Part shown: piece after piece, positions 50,006 through 62,545 of the stretch | Position numbering within the stretch: the stretch's first letter is position 1 | Layout: each line of letters begins with the position of its first letter | Assembly (NCBI GenBank): GCA_013397695.1 | Contig: VYZI01000041.1 | Span: forward strand, 2,478,839-2,542,838 | Source: Centropus unirufus | Taxonomy: Eukaryota; Chordata; Aves; Cuculiformes; Centropidae | DNA: 64,000 bases | Direction of reading: 5' to 3' | Notes under the pieces: model-generated | What the model was told of the DNA's origin: nothing | The model's input: the letters and a program-made list of their open reading frames with translations, nothing else | Database searches by the model: none | Program-made: the position numbers and the translations under genes

Positions 50006-53000
50006 ATGATCCAAATACTTAAATCCAAAAATATTTCCAATGTAACAGCAGGAATGAGTTGTATACCAGCACTATTGGTTGTGTTCACTCAATTGCATGT
50101 AACTTTATGCAAGCTTAGTCCAGAAAAATTGTGTATCTGCAAAATACTATCATATATACATGGGACTATTCTGTGTAGCTTTAGAGAATGGCTTCAGCTG
50201 AGCCTGCCGCTGGAGATGAGAAACAAAAAGACTTTTTGTATGCCAAGCCATTAGACAAAGACTTGAGATAATTTTATTTTTTTCTTCTGAAATAAACAAG
50301 AGCTTTCTCTCGCATTAGTTACTTTTTAAAAAAACAATAAAACAATTCCATGGGTCTTCTAAAATGTCCTTAGTCTCTAAGCACTAAATGGGTGGCATAG
50401 AGAAGTACATATTGATAAAATGCAGAAATGTGCAGTAAGGAACGTCAAAATCCATAGTTGTTACAGCTTATAGTATACTCCTTATACAGGAGACCTGAAA
50501 TTTTGTCCATATTTCATCCATGTTTGGATGAATAGTCTTAAGATATAGCATGTTTTTTAAGAACACGTAGTAGAAAGCCTTCTTCATATGAATTCCCAAT
50601 AATTTTAGGCAATACTGCTGTCTGCTGGGGCTCTCTCTCAAGCCACATTGAAGCCCATAGAAATGGTAGAGAATATTATCTCCATGGCAGCAGACTTGGC
50701 AAGAAGTCAAAGACAGTAGCCAGATGGTAAACAACTTAGCCCTATGAAGGAACACCATGCAGTTATGAAAATGAAAAGCTCAATGACCTTGCACTTGTGT
50801 CTAACTAACAATTTAAAACCCTTGCTTGAAAGCAATGGGAACTAAGATTTCAAAGGCAGGAAATTTCTCCGTGTTCTCCCAACACTGGTACCTGGCTGCA
50901 CCACAACAAGGTCATAACCAGTGATAATAGTTGCAAAACTCATCTGAACTGAGACACTAATAAGTTCACAGTGTTTCAAGTGAAATGAAACTATTTTAAC
51001 AGCAGGGCCAGATAATGTACTAGTCTTTCTGGGAGGTAATTTGTTCTGCAAGTCAAAACTTGTTCAAGATACTTGTGGGGTGTCTATTATTTTTTTAAAA
51101 AAAAACTATAATTACCTGCAGAAGCAAATTCAACAGAAAGCTGAATGTCTTTTTAACATACCACCTAGTAAGTTTTTTGCTGAGAGCTTTCAGAGTAATT
51201 GCATTCGTTTTATAGACACAATCATAAAAGTTTGAAGTGTAAAAAGTGTGACCTTTTAAAGAGGCGGACATTGATTAAAATAAAAGCTAAAAATGCTGAT
51301 AAGTAAATGTATGCAAGCCATGCTTAAAAGTGTGCATACACCCTCTTAGAAACTGTAGATGTGATTGTCAGTAAAGCCAGTAAGTTTTTGGTATCATGAA
51401 GATTTGCTTCGGACCTGTCAGTCTATGATGTGAACAAATCAATGGTGATCACTAGCCCTGAAGTCTTTCAATGTTTAGCCATTAAGTATTTTAAGCTATA
51501 GCCTTTCTCCCAATCCATGTTACCCCCTGCACAGATAAAAATATAAATGGCAGCAGAATAGCCAAACAATGGATAAGAATAACCACAGAATTTCTGAATG
51601 TTCAAATATGAGATGTGTTTAACATTGCTGTGTACTCATCCTATTTCATATCTCAGCCATAAATCATGCCTAATTCTCATTTGGGAGGTTACAGGGAATG
51701 GAAAACTTCAGAAGTTTGGAAACACTGGACTACCTGAATACAGCCCATGCTGCTTTCTCCAGGTGTCCAGGATCAACTTTTTTCCTTTACATGTTTCATG
51801 GCCACATAAACCCTGGTGTTGGCAGAGCAGGGAATTGATAAGCTCAACTTTAACACTGCTTTCATTAGCTTTAATGTAGTCTACCACGTTTAGTTACTAC
51901 CTTTAACTGGTACCAGAGACAAGTAGGCATTTATTCTATGAATTACAAACTTAATCTGGCTTCCAGAAAGGGAGATTTTGTTCCCTTTCTTTTGGGAACA
52001 GGAAGCAGAATGAACAGGTCCTGCAGAACTTCCACGCACATTTTGATTTTGCTCTAGTGAGTAAAAAATTGCACTAGGAAGTTTATATCAATTGAGCTGT
52101 GAAGTATCTGATATAAAAGCAGCATTCTTTTGCATAGATGATCATACCTATGTACACAAAAAATCATTTGACATATATGTGAATAGTTCCAGCAGTTGTT
52201 TTTTTGATGTCAAGTATGAAGGAGTATACGCTTCATTAAATGGCACATCAAAAGGATGAAAATGCAATCATTAATCTATGTTTTATGATATTCTCCTAAT
52301 GTTGTACTCTAGAAATCCATATTGCATCAAATACCAAAAGGTTGTGAAAAATTCTTTGAGTAGTAGAAGGACTCTTCATACTTTTCACTTTTTCTGCCTT
52401 TTACATTTCAAAACACCTGCATTTTATACCTTAAGGTATCCATACCCATCTTCTTCTCACTGATGTAATTTTAAAATCTTCCCAACAGATGCAAGATTAG
52501 GGATGTAAACTGCAAACATGTATCCACTGTGCTTCAGTCCTTTCTCTTGGCAACAAATTACGGCATTTGATCTATTTGACTCTGAGCATATCAACTTGGT
52601 GTGGTTCACATATCCAGACCTAAATTAGAGCAGGCAAATTTCTTCTCTGACTCACCCAACTCCTCCTTCTAATATACCGAAGAATGTGTCTGATGACACC
52701 ACCCCAATGTCAGACTTACATTACTTAAGATAACATTTCTAATCAGCAACGAAATCTGTAGCTGGCAAGGAGGGCAAATCTCCATCCTCACTTGCAGGAA
52801 AGAAATGGGATGTAGCTTTGGGTCAAGGTGTCCCTCACGGATTTTAACAGTTAAGTATAGCAGTTGTGGACACTGTGTTCACACTGCTAGAAACCTCCAG
52901 CAATCAGTTGATCATCTCTGCTGCTGCTGAAAGGTGGAAGAGTTATCTGAAATTTAAACCTATTTGGAAAGAATCTGATTGAATGGGAAGAAATTCCTCA

Positions 53001-53096
53001 GTGGAGAATGCAAATGCAGGCAGAACAGGCTCTGCGTAACCCTCCACTGAAGAAGCCACTCAGAAAACTCAGTTAATACAGTGCTGGATCACTCAC

Positions 53097-53127
53097 CTGC
53101 TTCGGTAGCTGCATCTTTGTGCCAGTT
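53097..53127 (-). other. candidate small exon on the - strand (unproven)
   Basis: On the - strand a fair acceptor (GGCTTGTATCATCATTAG) is followed by 31 nt (AACTGGCACAAAGATGCAGC...) and a near-consensus donor CAG|GTGAGTGA. All three frames are open, so coding status cannot be judged. The donor is among the best on this strand. Confidence 0.12.
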
Positions 53128-53978
53128 CTAATGATGATACAAGCCAGATGAGAAACCGGAGGACCTCATTTCCTGGTGCAAATCTGATGTGCCTGGCCAT
53201 AGATATATCTGAGCTCTTTTGCAGTATCTGAGTATGGCAGTGCCTGGAGAATCTCAGCTTACATGGTTTTTGTTTCTAAGAAAGCCTCTAGTAGTTGTGG
53301 GGTTGGACTTTAAAAATATAACTACACTTGTCCTATCATTGAAAACCACGAGAGCAAATAAAAAAACATAAAATTTCCTGTGACTTTAAAAGTGAGATCC
53401 GTGATTAATTAATGAAATCCCAATAAATATAATTATTTTTATTTTAATATTTGAGACAGATAAAATTTATTTGACTTTGATTATATCCTGAAACCTGCTA
53501 TATAAACAAATTCTCATTTTCTTACTTTCACAAAGAGCTTGATGATTTTTTGCCTGATGAAGAAACACGATTCGAAGCAGTGTTGTAGCTTTTCTGGTGT
53601 ATTTGCATTCTCTCAGTGTGCTCCTGAACATGTTTTCTGGTGACAATGTTCACTTAAACAGAAGCTGAAAAATAATACTGGAGGTGATTTGCAGAAGATT
53701 TCTTCTTCTCCAAATTGTAAATGAAAATATTAACAATGCAAATATGCTTCTGCAGTATAATATTTACCTAATTACAATACTGTGGCCTATTTATGCTATT
53801 AAAACCAATTGACATAGCTGGAAATAAACATGTAGATATTTACTATACCAGAAAATCTACTCTATTGAAAAGTATTTGTAACTACTCAATAAAAGTGAAC
53901 ATAAAAGAAGGAAAAAAAAACTGTTTTAAATATGCACTACCAGAGGGGAAGAAGGAGAATTTAAATTTCCTGCTTCAG

Positions 53979-54034
53979 GATTTGTGAAAGCATATATTGT
54001 CATTTAAAAACACTCCTTCCTTATCTACTTACAG
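53979..54034 (+). other. candidate small exon (unproven)
   Basis: The acceptor TTTAAATTTCCTGCTTCAG (to 53978) and donor ACAG|GTATGA (GT at 54035) flank 56 nt open in one frame (1 + 18 codons + 1). Its phases do not link to the other + strand candidates. It illustrates the local background of decoy exons. Confidence 0.12.
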
Positions 54035-57000
54035 GTATGAGCATTATCACAGAAGTCATATCATATGACTTAATAGGATTATCTGTTTTCCATATGTCCA
54101 TTATCAAATGCTAACAATAATCATGCCAATATTTCTGAGCTACCTGTTTTAGGGAAAAAATTACTATGAAAAATGTTAGTAAAGTTGAATGAAGGATAAG
54201 CTCAACATTTCTCTAGTCTTTTCACAAGCGTTTGAAAAAGAGCAGCCCAATTTTCCATTTTTCCTTTTGATAGCAATCTTTTGTAAATACTACAAATCCA
54301 GCATACAACATACCGGGATTGAGATATTTGAAAAATATGCTTTATATCTGTAGATAGAAACCAAACCCTACAGGTGAAAGGCCAGGCCAGAGGTCACCAT
54401 GGTCTTTCCAGGTCCACATGGGTTCCTCCTGGTGAGCCTGGGGTTGTTTGTTACTGAAATGTCCCCAAGACACAGAGATTCCTTTCCCTCATCACTTTAA
54501 AGACTCTACTACTCAGCATATGACAGTGTAGTCTTGCCTCCTGCATTAAATTTGACTCAAACTAGGGACCATAACATGTTTACATATGAAATTGGCTGCG
54601 TACACCCACAGAGCAGGTGGCTGCCTTGGGATGACGGGAGGGATGTCTGGGGATGAGTGGAAGCCTTGGGCCCTCAAACGTTCAGACACTTTTGTGATCA
54701 GGAAAGATGAAATAAAAGTAAGGGAGATCCTCATGATTATGAACTTTGTGGGAAAAGAAAACCCGTGGCAACAATTCAAGAATCTACTTTGAGATCTATA
54801 GAGGTTTAGTCCCCTGGCCAAATGTTCAACTATTTTTGGCACTTGGATTAATTGATTGTGGAGAAAATAATACAAACGTATTTTATTTCCCCGCTAGGCT
54901 GGCAATAAGTTGTAACTTGCTGCCAGATATTTGAATTTGATAAGGGTATATAGAGAGGTGTGTGTCCTAGCAGTGCCCTTGGGAGCGCACCGTGCAGAAG
55001 AGCTACACCAAAACTACAGTTGAAACACAAACTCACACCCATTAAAGAAGTGTTTTAAAGTATCTTCTTGGTGTGTTTGATCCACTGCCCACAGGCAAGG
55101 TAAGGGTTATCCCTGTGTCTTGCCCTGGACATTGTGTCTGGGACACAATGAGGAGTCCCCCTGAGCTGAAGGCAAGAAGTGAGAAGAAGTGGGTATAGGG
55201 AGCAGCCAAACTACGTGAGACAATCATCTAGGGGAAAACTTTCCTATAGCAGCCAGCAAGTCAGAAAGGCATGAGTACGCTAGCTTTTGCAAGGACAATG
55301 GTATTTAAGACTCCGCACCCTCGTGGAGGCTGACTCTTGCCTGGGTTCAGGTCTTATTGGTTTCCCCACAACCAGAAGTGCTCTGGAAAAGAGACCCTTA
55401 CTCCTCATGCAGAAAAATTAGTTAAATTAAACCCTGATATATATGCATTTAATGGCAGTTTTGCCTTGTTAAACTCAATCTAAATTTAACCCCCATTGTT
55501 TTAGTGGTGTAATTAATATTGAATCACATGCAAGCAAGGGTGCAACAGTGCCTTTATGCACCCAATTGATCTATTTGGTATTGAAGCAAATGTAAACAAG
55601 CAATTCCTAGGTGCCTTGGACTGTGTCTGAACCTTGCAGCTTGCTCAGCTATGCTCCTGCTGCAACTCCTCTCACATTCAAAAAATCACGATCACCAGAA
55701 TATGCATTAAAGCACACTTTGAAACAACTAAGGCCTGTTTGAAAGCCTCAGGAGTGAGAAGGAGGTTCTTCCCAGTAGAATTTCACAGGTAGGTAAGTAC
55801 ATCCTCTGCCTAGGCATTACGTAGTTGAGATTTTGTCTTCCATCACATAAAATTCTCACACTCTTTCTACCTCTTCCATGCTGTAAATAGCACCAACAGT
55901 AATATACCTGTCAATAAACCAGCTGAATCAAACCAGTGGGTTGTTTGAGTCACTCCTTATATAACAGTAACAAAAGAGAAAACAGTACTTCAGATTTTCT
56001 GCTCAGACTTTTCATATTCAGCAAGCAAAACAACTCTGAACATCTCCCTTTTCTATCAGGTTTTTCTCCCTTTACTCTGAAGGTCAAAGGTTTAATTTGT
56101 ATGCTCCTCTCTCTCTTTCACTTCCTAACATATCCCTAATTGAAATTTGACACATATACCCATTAGCTGAATTTATTCTTTTTCCATGCTTCATTAACAA
56201 TGCTCTTTACTATATTACAACACTAATGCTCATCATAAAATGCTCTCCTATGCAATGTGGCTTACAATGGATGGTGATTGATGGTATCAAAGGTAACATG
56301 GCATCTAGAAGGTATAACTTTACATGCTGAAATTTCAGGCGGTGGCAGGAATCTCAACAGTTAGGGACACAACCTATCTTTGCAGAGAAAGGCTGTAAAA
56401 TACCAGCCAATTTCTCTGATGCAGCAGCATTAACCCAGCTAAAGAAGAATCCATTCCCCTTTACATTCTCCAAACCCAAGTCTGTCACAATGTACTTTTG
56501 GCTGAACCTGATCTCAATCTACTACGTTATTCACCTGATATTTTGAATATAATTTTCTTCACTAAATTGTGGACAATTGAGCCTTGTAACTAGAAAATTA
56601 AGCTCAAACCCATAAATGCAAATGGGCTTTTCATTTTAAAACTGCAATTTCCTTTTTTGATGTACTGTACTACCTCTCCATGAGTTTTGTCTTTTTCAGA
56701 AAATGACATTTTCCTATGGCGTATAAGTTTCCTAGGGTTGCCATGGAAACTGTGCCTCTCTTTCTCCCTCTTTCTCTGTCTCCAAGTCTTTCACCTTGAG
56801 AGGAAAATGGTTGTCATTTACAGTGCATAATTTGGCAGGTTAAACTTTCTATGATCACTCAGGTAGTGATGAAATACAATCTTAGAGTTCAGGGACAGGG
56901 GAAGAGGGGAGAGTGTTCATGTATTTCTAAAGGTGACAGGCAAATCCTTCACTGTCTTTTACCCTCACTTTAGCTGCAGGTGCAAAGGGTGCAAGCCTGA

Positions 57001-57688
57001 CAAGCCAAGTAAGTGACTCGGGCTCTCTGCTTTATGGCATGTTTACACAGCATAGCAAACAGATTCTTGCTTCTCCTGCTCTTGTTCCAGCAAGGGATTT
57101 GTTGAGCCAGACCTGGTTCAGGGACACAGTGGTGCTTGGTGGAACCCGATGAACCCACACATTTCCTCAGGAGCCAGACGGCCTGGCCACAGCCCAGCTA
57201 CATCCAAAGCTGTCATGCAGGAAGAAGGAGAAGGGACTGCTCACCCACAGTTGCCCCAATGGCCAAGAAAACCAAATGTGCAGGGAGCATACAAAAAGTC
57301 TCAGAGAACAGAAAAATAAATGCATTTGTAACTAAGGAAACAGGGCTCAGTTTTACTATAATACTAGCCAAGGTTAAAGTCCCCTTGTAAGGCAGGAAGA
57401 GAGGATTGCCTCAGAAAACAAATAATTATTTTGAACAACTTATTGGTTATTTAGCACAACTAAAGGAATGTACCAGAAGGAACGGGTTGGAGAAGGTCAG
57501 GGTTGTTCTTTTGTCCATACCTATAGAGGGTAACCTAACCCTCGCCTTACAGCTGATTTGCTGCAGTGTCCATGCAGGGGTGACATGTCACAAGCTGTAC
57601 ACCTCAAGAGAAAAAAAAAAAAGCATAAGTCCAGGCACCAGCACGAAGTTTATGCACTGGACGGATTAGAAACTAGTGACCATGTGCC

Positions 57689-57721
57689 CAGCTATGGGGC
57701 CTTGCCATGGCCCCATAGCTG
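57689..57721. repeat. inverted repeat, perfect 13-bp stem with 7-nt loop
   Basis: CAGCTATGGGGCC (57689-57701) and GGCCCCATAGCTG (57709-57721) are exact reverse complements separated by TTGCCAT. The stem has 8 G/C of 13, giving a stable hairpin in RNA or a cruciform in DNA. It is too short for a microRNA precursor and has no T run after it. Confidence 0.93.
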
Positions 57722-58081
57722 TGTAATACCCGACCTTAAATTTAGGGACAAAATCCCTTCTCAATCTGCCATCCACTTAGGTAGATTATTTGCCATAAAA
57801 TCTGAAGTATATATAAGAAACATTTGTGTATATAGAAAATATCTGAAGGAAAATAAAGGCTGTAACTTGAGCAAAAGACCTGCTGCTTTTATGGCCAGGC
57901 TGAAACAAGGTAAAAAAAAATTGAAATCCTTCGTAAATGCAATCTGGTTTAAGCCAGAAAATGCTGAGATGACTTTAGATAAATTTTGGATAATCAACTG
58001 AACCTCTGAATGTTTGCTAACATTATCTGAGGTTTACCAACCACTCACTTTAACCCCTGCAAACCCATTAGCTAACGCTTG

Positions 58082-58101
58082 TGGAAGAGTCTGGAAGAGT
58101 C
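58082..58101. repeat. 10-bp tandem duplication
   Basis: TGGAAGAGTC occurs twice in a row without a mismatch. This is a recent slippage-type duplication. Confidence 0.9.
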
Positions 58102-61100
58102 ATTTTAGTAGTACAAATTTAGCAGGGAGAAAAATGGATGTTAAAAAGAAGGCTATTTAGCAAATGAGTGCTTGAAAGCTAACAGCAGTAGTTGGGGATT
58201 TTTTTTTGTTTTCTCTTTTGCATTACCGATTTCACCTATGGGAAGCTGTGCAACTTTATATTTGCTGTGTTAGAATACTCAGCTCAATGGAGGATTTTTT
58301 TTCCAGCTTCTAATGAATAGCACTGCTGTGTGCTGCGTGATGTGAAGAGAAGACGACTGAAAAAGTGCTTTGTAGGCACTCTATTGCACTTCTACTTGAA
58401 GAAACACCTGATACATTTTCCAGTTGTTTCCCACAGATGTTGTACATATGCTTAAAGGTCACTATTTTGTTTTTTTTTTGAGAACATCCATATCCCCAAT
58501 ATCATTTATATAACAACCAAATGTTAAAGGAAAAAGTGTTTTGACTACAAAATGTTACAAAATTAAAAAGTCTAATCAGCAGATGAGAAATGGAAAATAG
58601 ATAACTCTGAAGGAAAATCTGCGTAATATTTTGACTGTTGTACTAGTTTTAGAGTGCTAGGACAGGTTCCATGGGAAGAATCCTTGGAGGTGGCACATTA
58701 GGAGGTGGAGAAGTTGGACTGCCTTGTGGCTCTTTCTCCTTCAGCTACCCTGTCACTGACAGAGCTACCTAACCACATTTCCCTGCTGGGGTGGAGTGCC
58801 TGTCTCCAGGCAGTCCACTCTGAAAAAAAAATCTGCCTTTAAGCTACCATGAAATGGGGAAATAGTCGCTCTCTCAGAACAATAATGAGAATTTAAGACA
58901 TCAACTTTTAAGGTTGCTACAGTTTTCAAGGGAAGGAAGCAAGATTCAGACTGGGATACTTCTTGAAACCCAAAATGCAGAAGGTGCTCAATTCATTGCT
59001 GATTCCTTTGTGAGAAAGAGAGGAAAAATACTGTGTTGTCTGGCTGTAACATGCTATTTGCCCTGAGAATTAGCACAGACCATTTCAAATAAAAATCTTA
59101 GGCTTATTCCCAGGATTTTTTTTAATTATGAAACTTATGCAAGTTATAGCAATATCTTATAAAACTCATAATCATGTAAAACTGAATGGTAAGACTTTCA
59201 GATGTTGATGTTAGCAGCAGATGGTACTTAAGACTGGCCTTCAAGTGACCTCCAAGAAAATTGATGAGGAAGATTATCATTTTAGTAGTCCCAGATTAAT
59301 TACTGAAAATTAAACTGCTACTCACAGGTATTTACCTTAGGGCATTTGGTCTTCATATTCTGTGGCAGCCTAGCCGATTTCATATTATGATACTAAGTGC
59401 CCTTTCCTTGTAACACTCTGTCTGCCTCCCTGGATCCAGTCACCTACCGATTCGGTCAGGAACAGCTTGTACAAAGAGAAAAGTGAGCAAGTTATGGTAC
59501 TTTCATAATAGCCCCTTATCCACCTAGCAGTTTATGAGAGGTTTCATAAACGTATTTACTTCAGGTATTTTTTCAAATACAGTGGTACATTAGCAAGCTG
59601 TCACAGTACTTAAATGTAGCTCTCAGCTGCATATAAAGGACGTGCACATAATTACCATTTGTTTCTTTATGGTGTTTTATTACAAGAATGTAGCACAAAC
59701 TGTCCTGCGTTGCAGAATACAAATTCCTTCCAACATACTGGTGAATTAGACATACTTTATAATTCCTCTCTCTTGGTATGCCCATTAAGCATTTCAGAGT
59801 ATGTTTTTCTTTCCTGTTCAAGACACCTTCTTCTCCTCAACAGACATAAGCTCCTGCTCTTTAGATTAAGTACGTCGGATTTTAACCCCCAAACTTGTGA
59901 ACAGATGCACAAACTTGTCTGACCATCATGTCTAGATTATGCTTATAGTCAGCTTTCTACAGGCTCAGGGTGAGTTTTTCACTTTACCTTCCCCTCTGCC
60001 ACCCATAGGCTCAGGTTGTCAGAGCTTGTCTTTGCTCGTGTTGTGTCAATGTACAGTTATTTGCAATATAACTTGAGACCATCATCTTGGTTAAGATTCC
60101 TCAAAACTAGCATGATACCAATAAACAGGGAAATTATTTTCTACTGATGGAAGGGAAGCTAATTGACAAGCATTCTGCAATTAATTTCTCATAACCCCTC
60201 AAAACCATTTGCCATGCTTTGTTTTAATTTCTAAAATGAAAAGACCAAAACAAACAAAACCTCAAAATTCTTTCATGCCTCCCTTTCACTGAGTTGAAGG
60301 ATGACATCACAAGCCATGGCAGGTATATCCTACCAGCCAGGAGAGATCACTCGTGTTTCTGATCTCCCAGAAAAACAGTCTTTTGATAAAGGTGGATGGA
60401 AAGCCATTTTCATACAATTACTCTGAGCTGGGAGGAAAAAAAAAATTTAGGCCGGGAGTGATGTGATAAAAAGTCTGAACATTCTAGTAGTAATAAAGAA
60501 AAGCAGCTAAAGGCAGACAGCCAAATGGAGACAGTAAAAAGGACACTGAATGTCATGCAAATATCTGTATCTTTGCAATGTATCTCATATGGAGGAAAAT
60601 TCTTACAAGTTTTAAGACATGGTAATTTAGGGAAAACATTGTAAAGTTTCCTATTGATTTCTTACTTTAAAATACATATTGGAATGAACTCTGAATATTC
60701 AGTGTCCAGAGGAAAGCTTCATTGTGATGTTTGAGCTCATGGGTCAGCATTTCTCAGTGGAACCTAGTAAAACAGGAAATGTTTAACTGAGTTTATGGCA
60801 GACTGATGATCTAGTTCAGTATCTGCTACCAGATCTTTGGTACTCTGGAGCAAACTTGACCTCCAAGCTGCCTCCAGTAGTAGAGCTTCTTTTATCTGCT
60901 ATTTTGATACAGAATTTTCATCAGGGAAAGGAAATTGAATAGGCTAATTCCTTCAGGCCAGTTGCAGACCATATAAATCAATCTTGTTCACATGAAGCAC
61001 AAGAAATATTGTAATAATTCCAGAAGTTACTGCATGGATGCCTTCTGTTTTTGCATACTAGGCTGCAACACCCAAATTAAGGCATAAATTAATGGAAACG

Positions 61101-62533
61101 TTAGCTCTGCTGAAGTTATCAACCCCATGAACAGGATACTTAAATTTTCAATGAGAAGGCGCTGTCCATGTGCAAAACTACCTCGAATTGAGTGAAAAAA
61201 ATACACTTTACCAGTACAGCTGTAATTCTCAGTGGCTTTACCTTCAAATGCATCTCTCTGTGGGCACAGTGACATAATAAACTATAAAGAAAGAGCTTAA
61301 TTACAGGAAAAAAATACAACTTGGATATGATTGGGAGGAATACAGACAATGTATTCATTCACAGTGTTGTCCAATGTCTGTTAGTCACACAAACCCTCCC
61401 ACATTAGTTTAGTCATGTTTCAGAGTGATCAATGCCACAGAGGCATACAGTGATGTTCGACCATGGCTAAACAAAGACATCTGGTTAAACTTCACCTCCA
61501 GTCAAGCACAAATGTATTACCAGTTTTGAACAGAGTAGATTGATGCTGGAGGCTCCCTTTCTCTTGTCAATATGTATATTTTTGATCAATAGCGGTATTA
61601 CTGTGTTCATGACTCTGTTTCTGTAGATGGGGAAAATGGAATGAATATTCCCAGTGCAATTCAATAATAGCAGTAAATGCTCACTTTTTCTGCCCTTTTT
61701 AGAACGTTTTTCAAAGTGCTGTTTTTACTTCATTCAGAAGCATTTTGAACATGGCAAGAACTGGCCATGTTAAGAGTAATTTTAGTTTTGAACTGGCCTG
61801 TTAAGAGTATTTCTGAGCCTCATAGCTCTTGCTAAATACTCAGCATGAGGATAAAGCAACAATTTAAATTATTCTTAATTGAACACCCCCAGCTACATTT
61901 TGAACAATTATACAAAAATTTAGCAGAGGGGATCCCATTCTGTTAACAAAACACTTAAAATTGGTTGGTGTATAGGCTAGTGACCTTCAGGACTCATCTG
62001 AAGACAAGGCAAGGTACAAAAGCTAATCACAGCAGCAGGGAGCTGACAAGCCAGGAGTGCACATGCTTAAACAAGTTTCATGTATTAAAATAAAAATGTA
62101 AGCTTATTTTATGTGATAAACAGAGTCCTGTGTGATTACATAGTGTGCCAGCATACCCTAATCTCCACCAGCAAAAGGAAGTAGGTCGGCAGAACAATTA
62201 GGACCAAACTGGTGTGTAGCCTCCTCAGCTTGAATTCCTCCCACAACACTTGCAGATTATTTGAATTCTAGGCACTGATAATACAGGCTTTCAACACAGT
62301 ATAAAGAAAAGTAGATCTGAGACACTCCCCAGCAAAATTTCAAGCAAGTACCTGTCAATTTGATGCATTTCACTGACCATGACATTCTTGACTATCGTTC
62401 ACAAAAGAAAACAACTTGCTTTTTCATCACTACCAACAGCCACAGGCAATGAAACATAAGGGCAAAATGATGGAGATATTTATTAGATTTTCATCTCAGA
62501 TGAAGCAACAAATATTTGAATTTTATTACATAC

Positions 62534-62545
62534 CTGCATCTAATA
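62534..62545 (-). other. candidate 12-nt microexon on the - strand (unproven)
   Basis: On the - strand a strong acceptor (GCTATTTTCTTTCAG) precedes TATTAGATGCAG, followed by donor GTATGTAAT. Both splice sites look good and the segment is a multiple of three. One frame contains TAG; the others are open. Microexons of this size exist in vertebrate neurons, but pairs like this also occur by chance. Confidence 0.12.

Noticed and set aside
57558..58001. 147-codon + strand frame
   Set aside because: It runs through an A12 tract (lysine repeat) and the 57689-57721 hairpin. No domain or homology is recognised.
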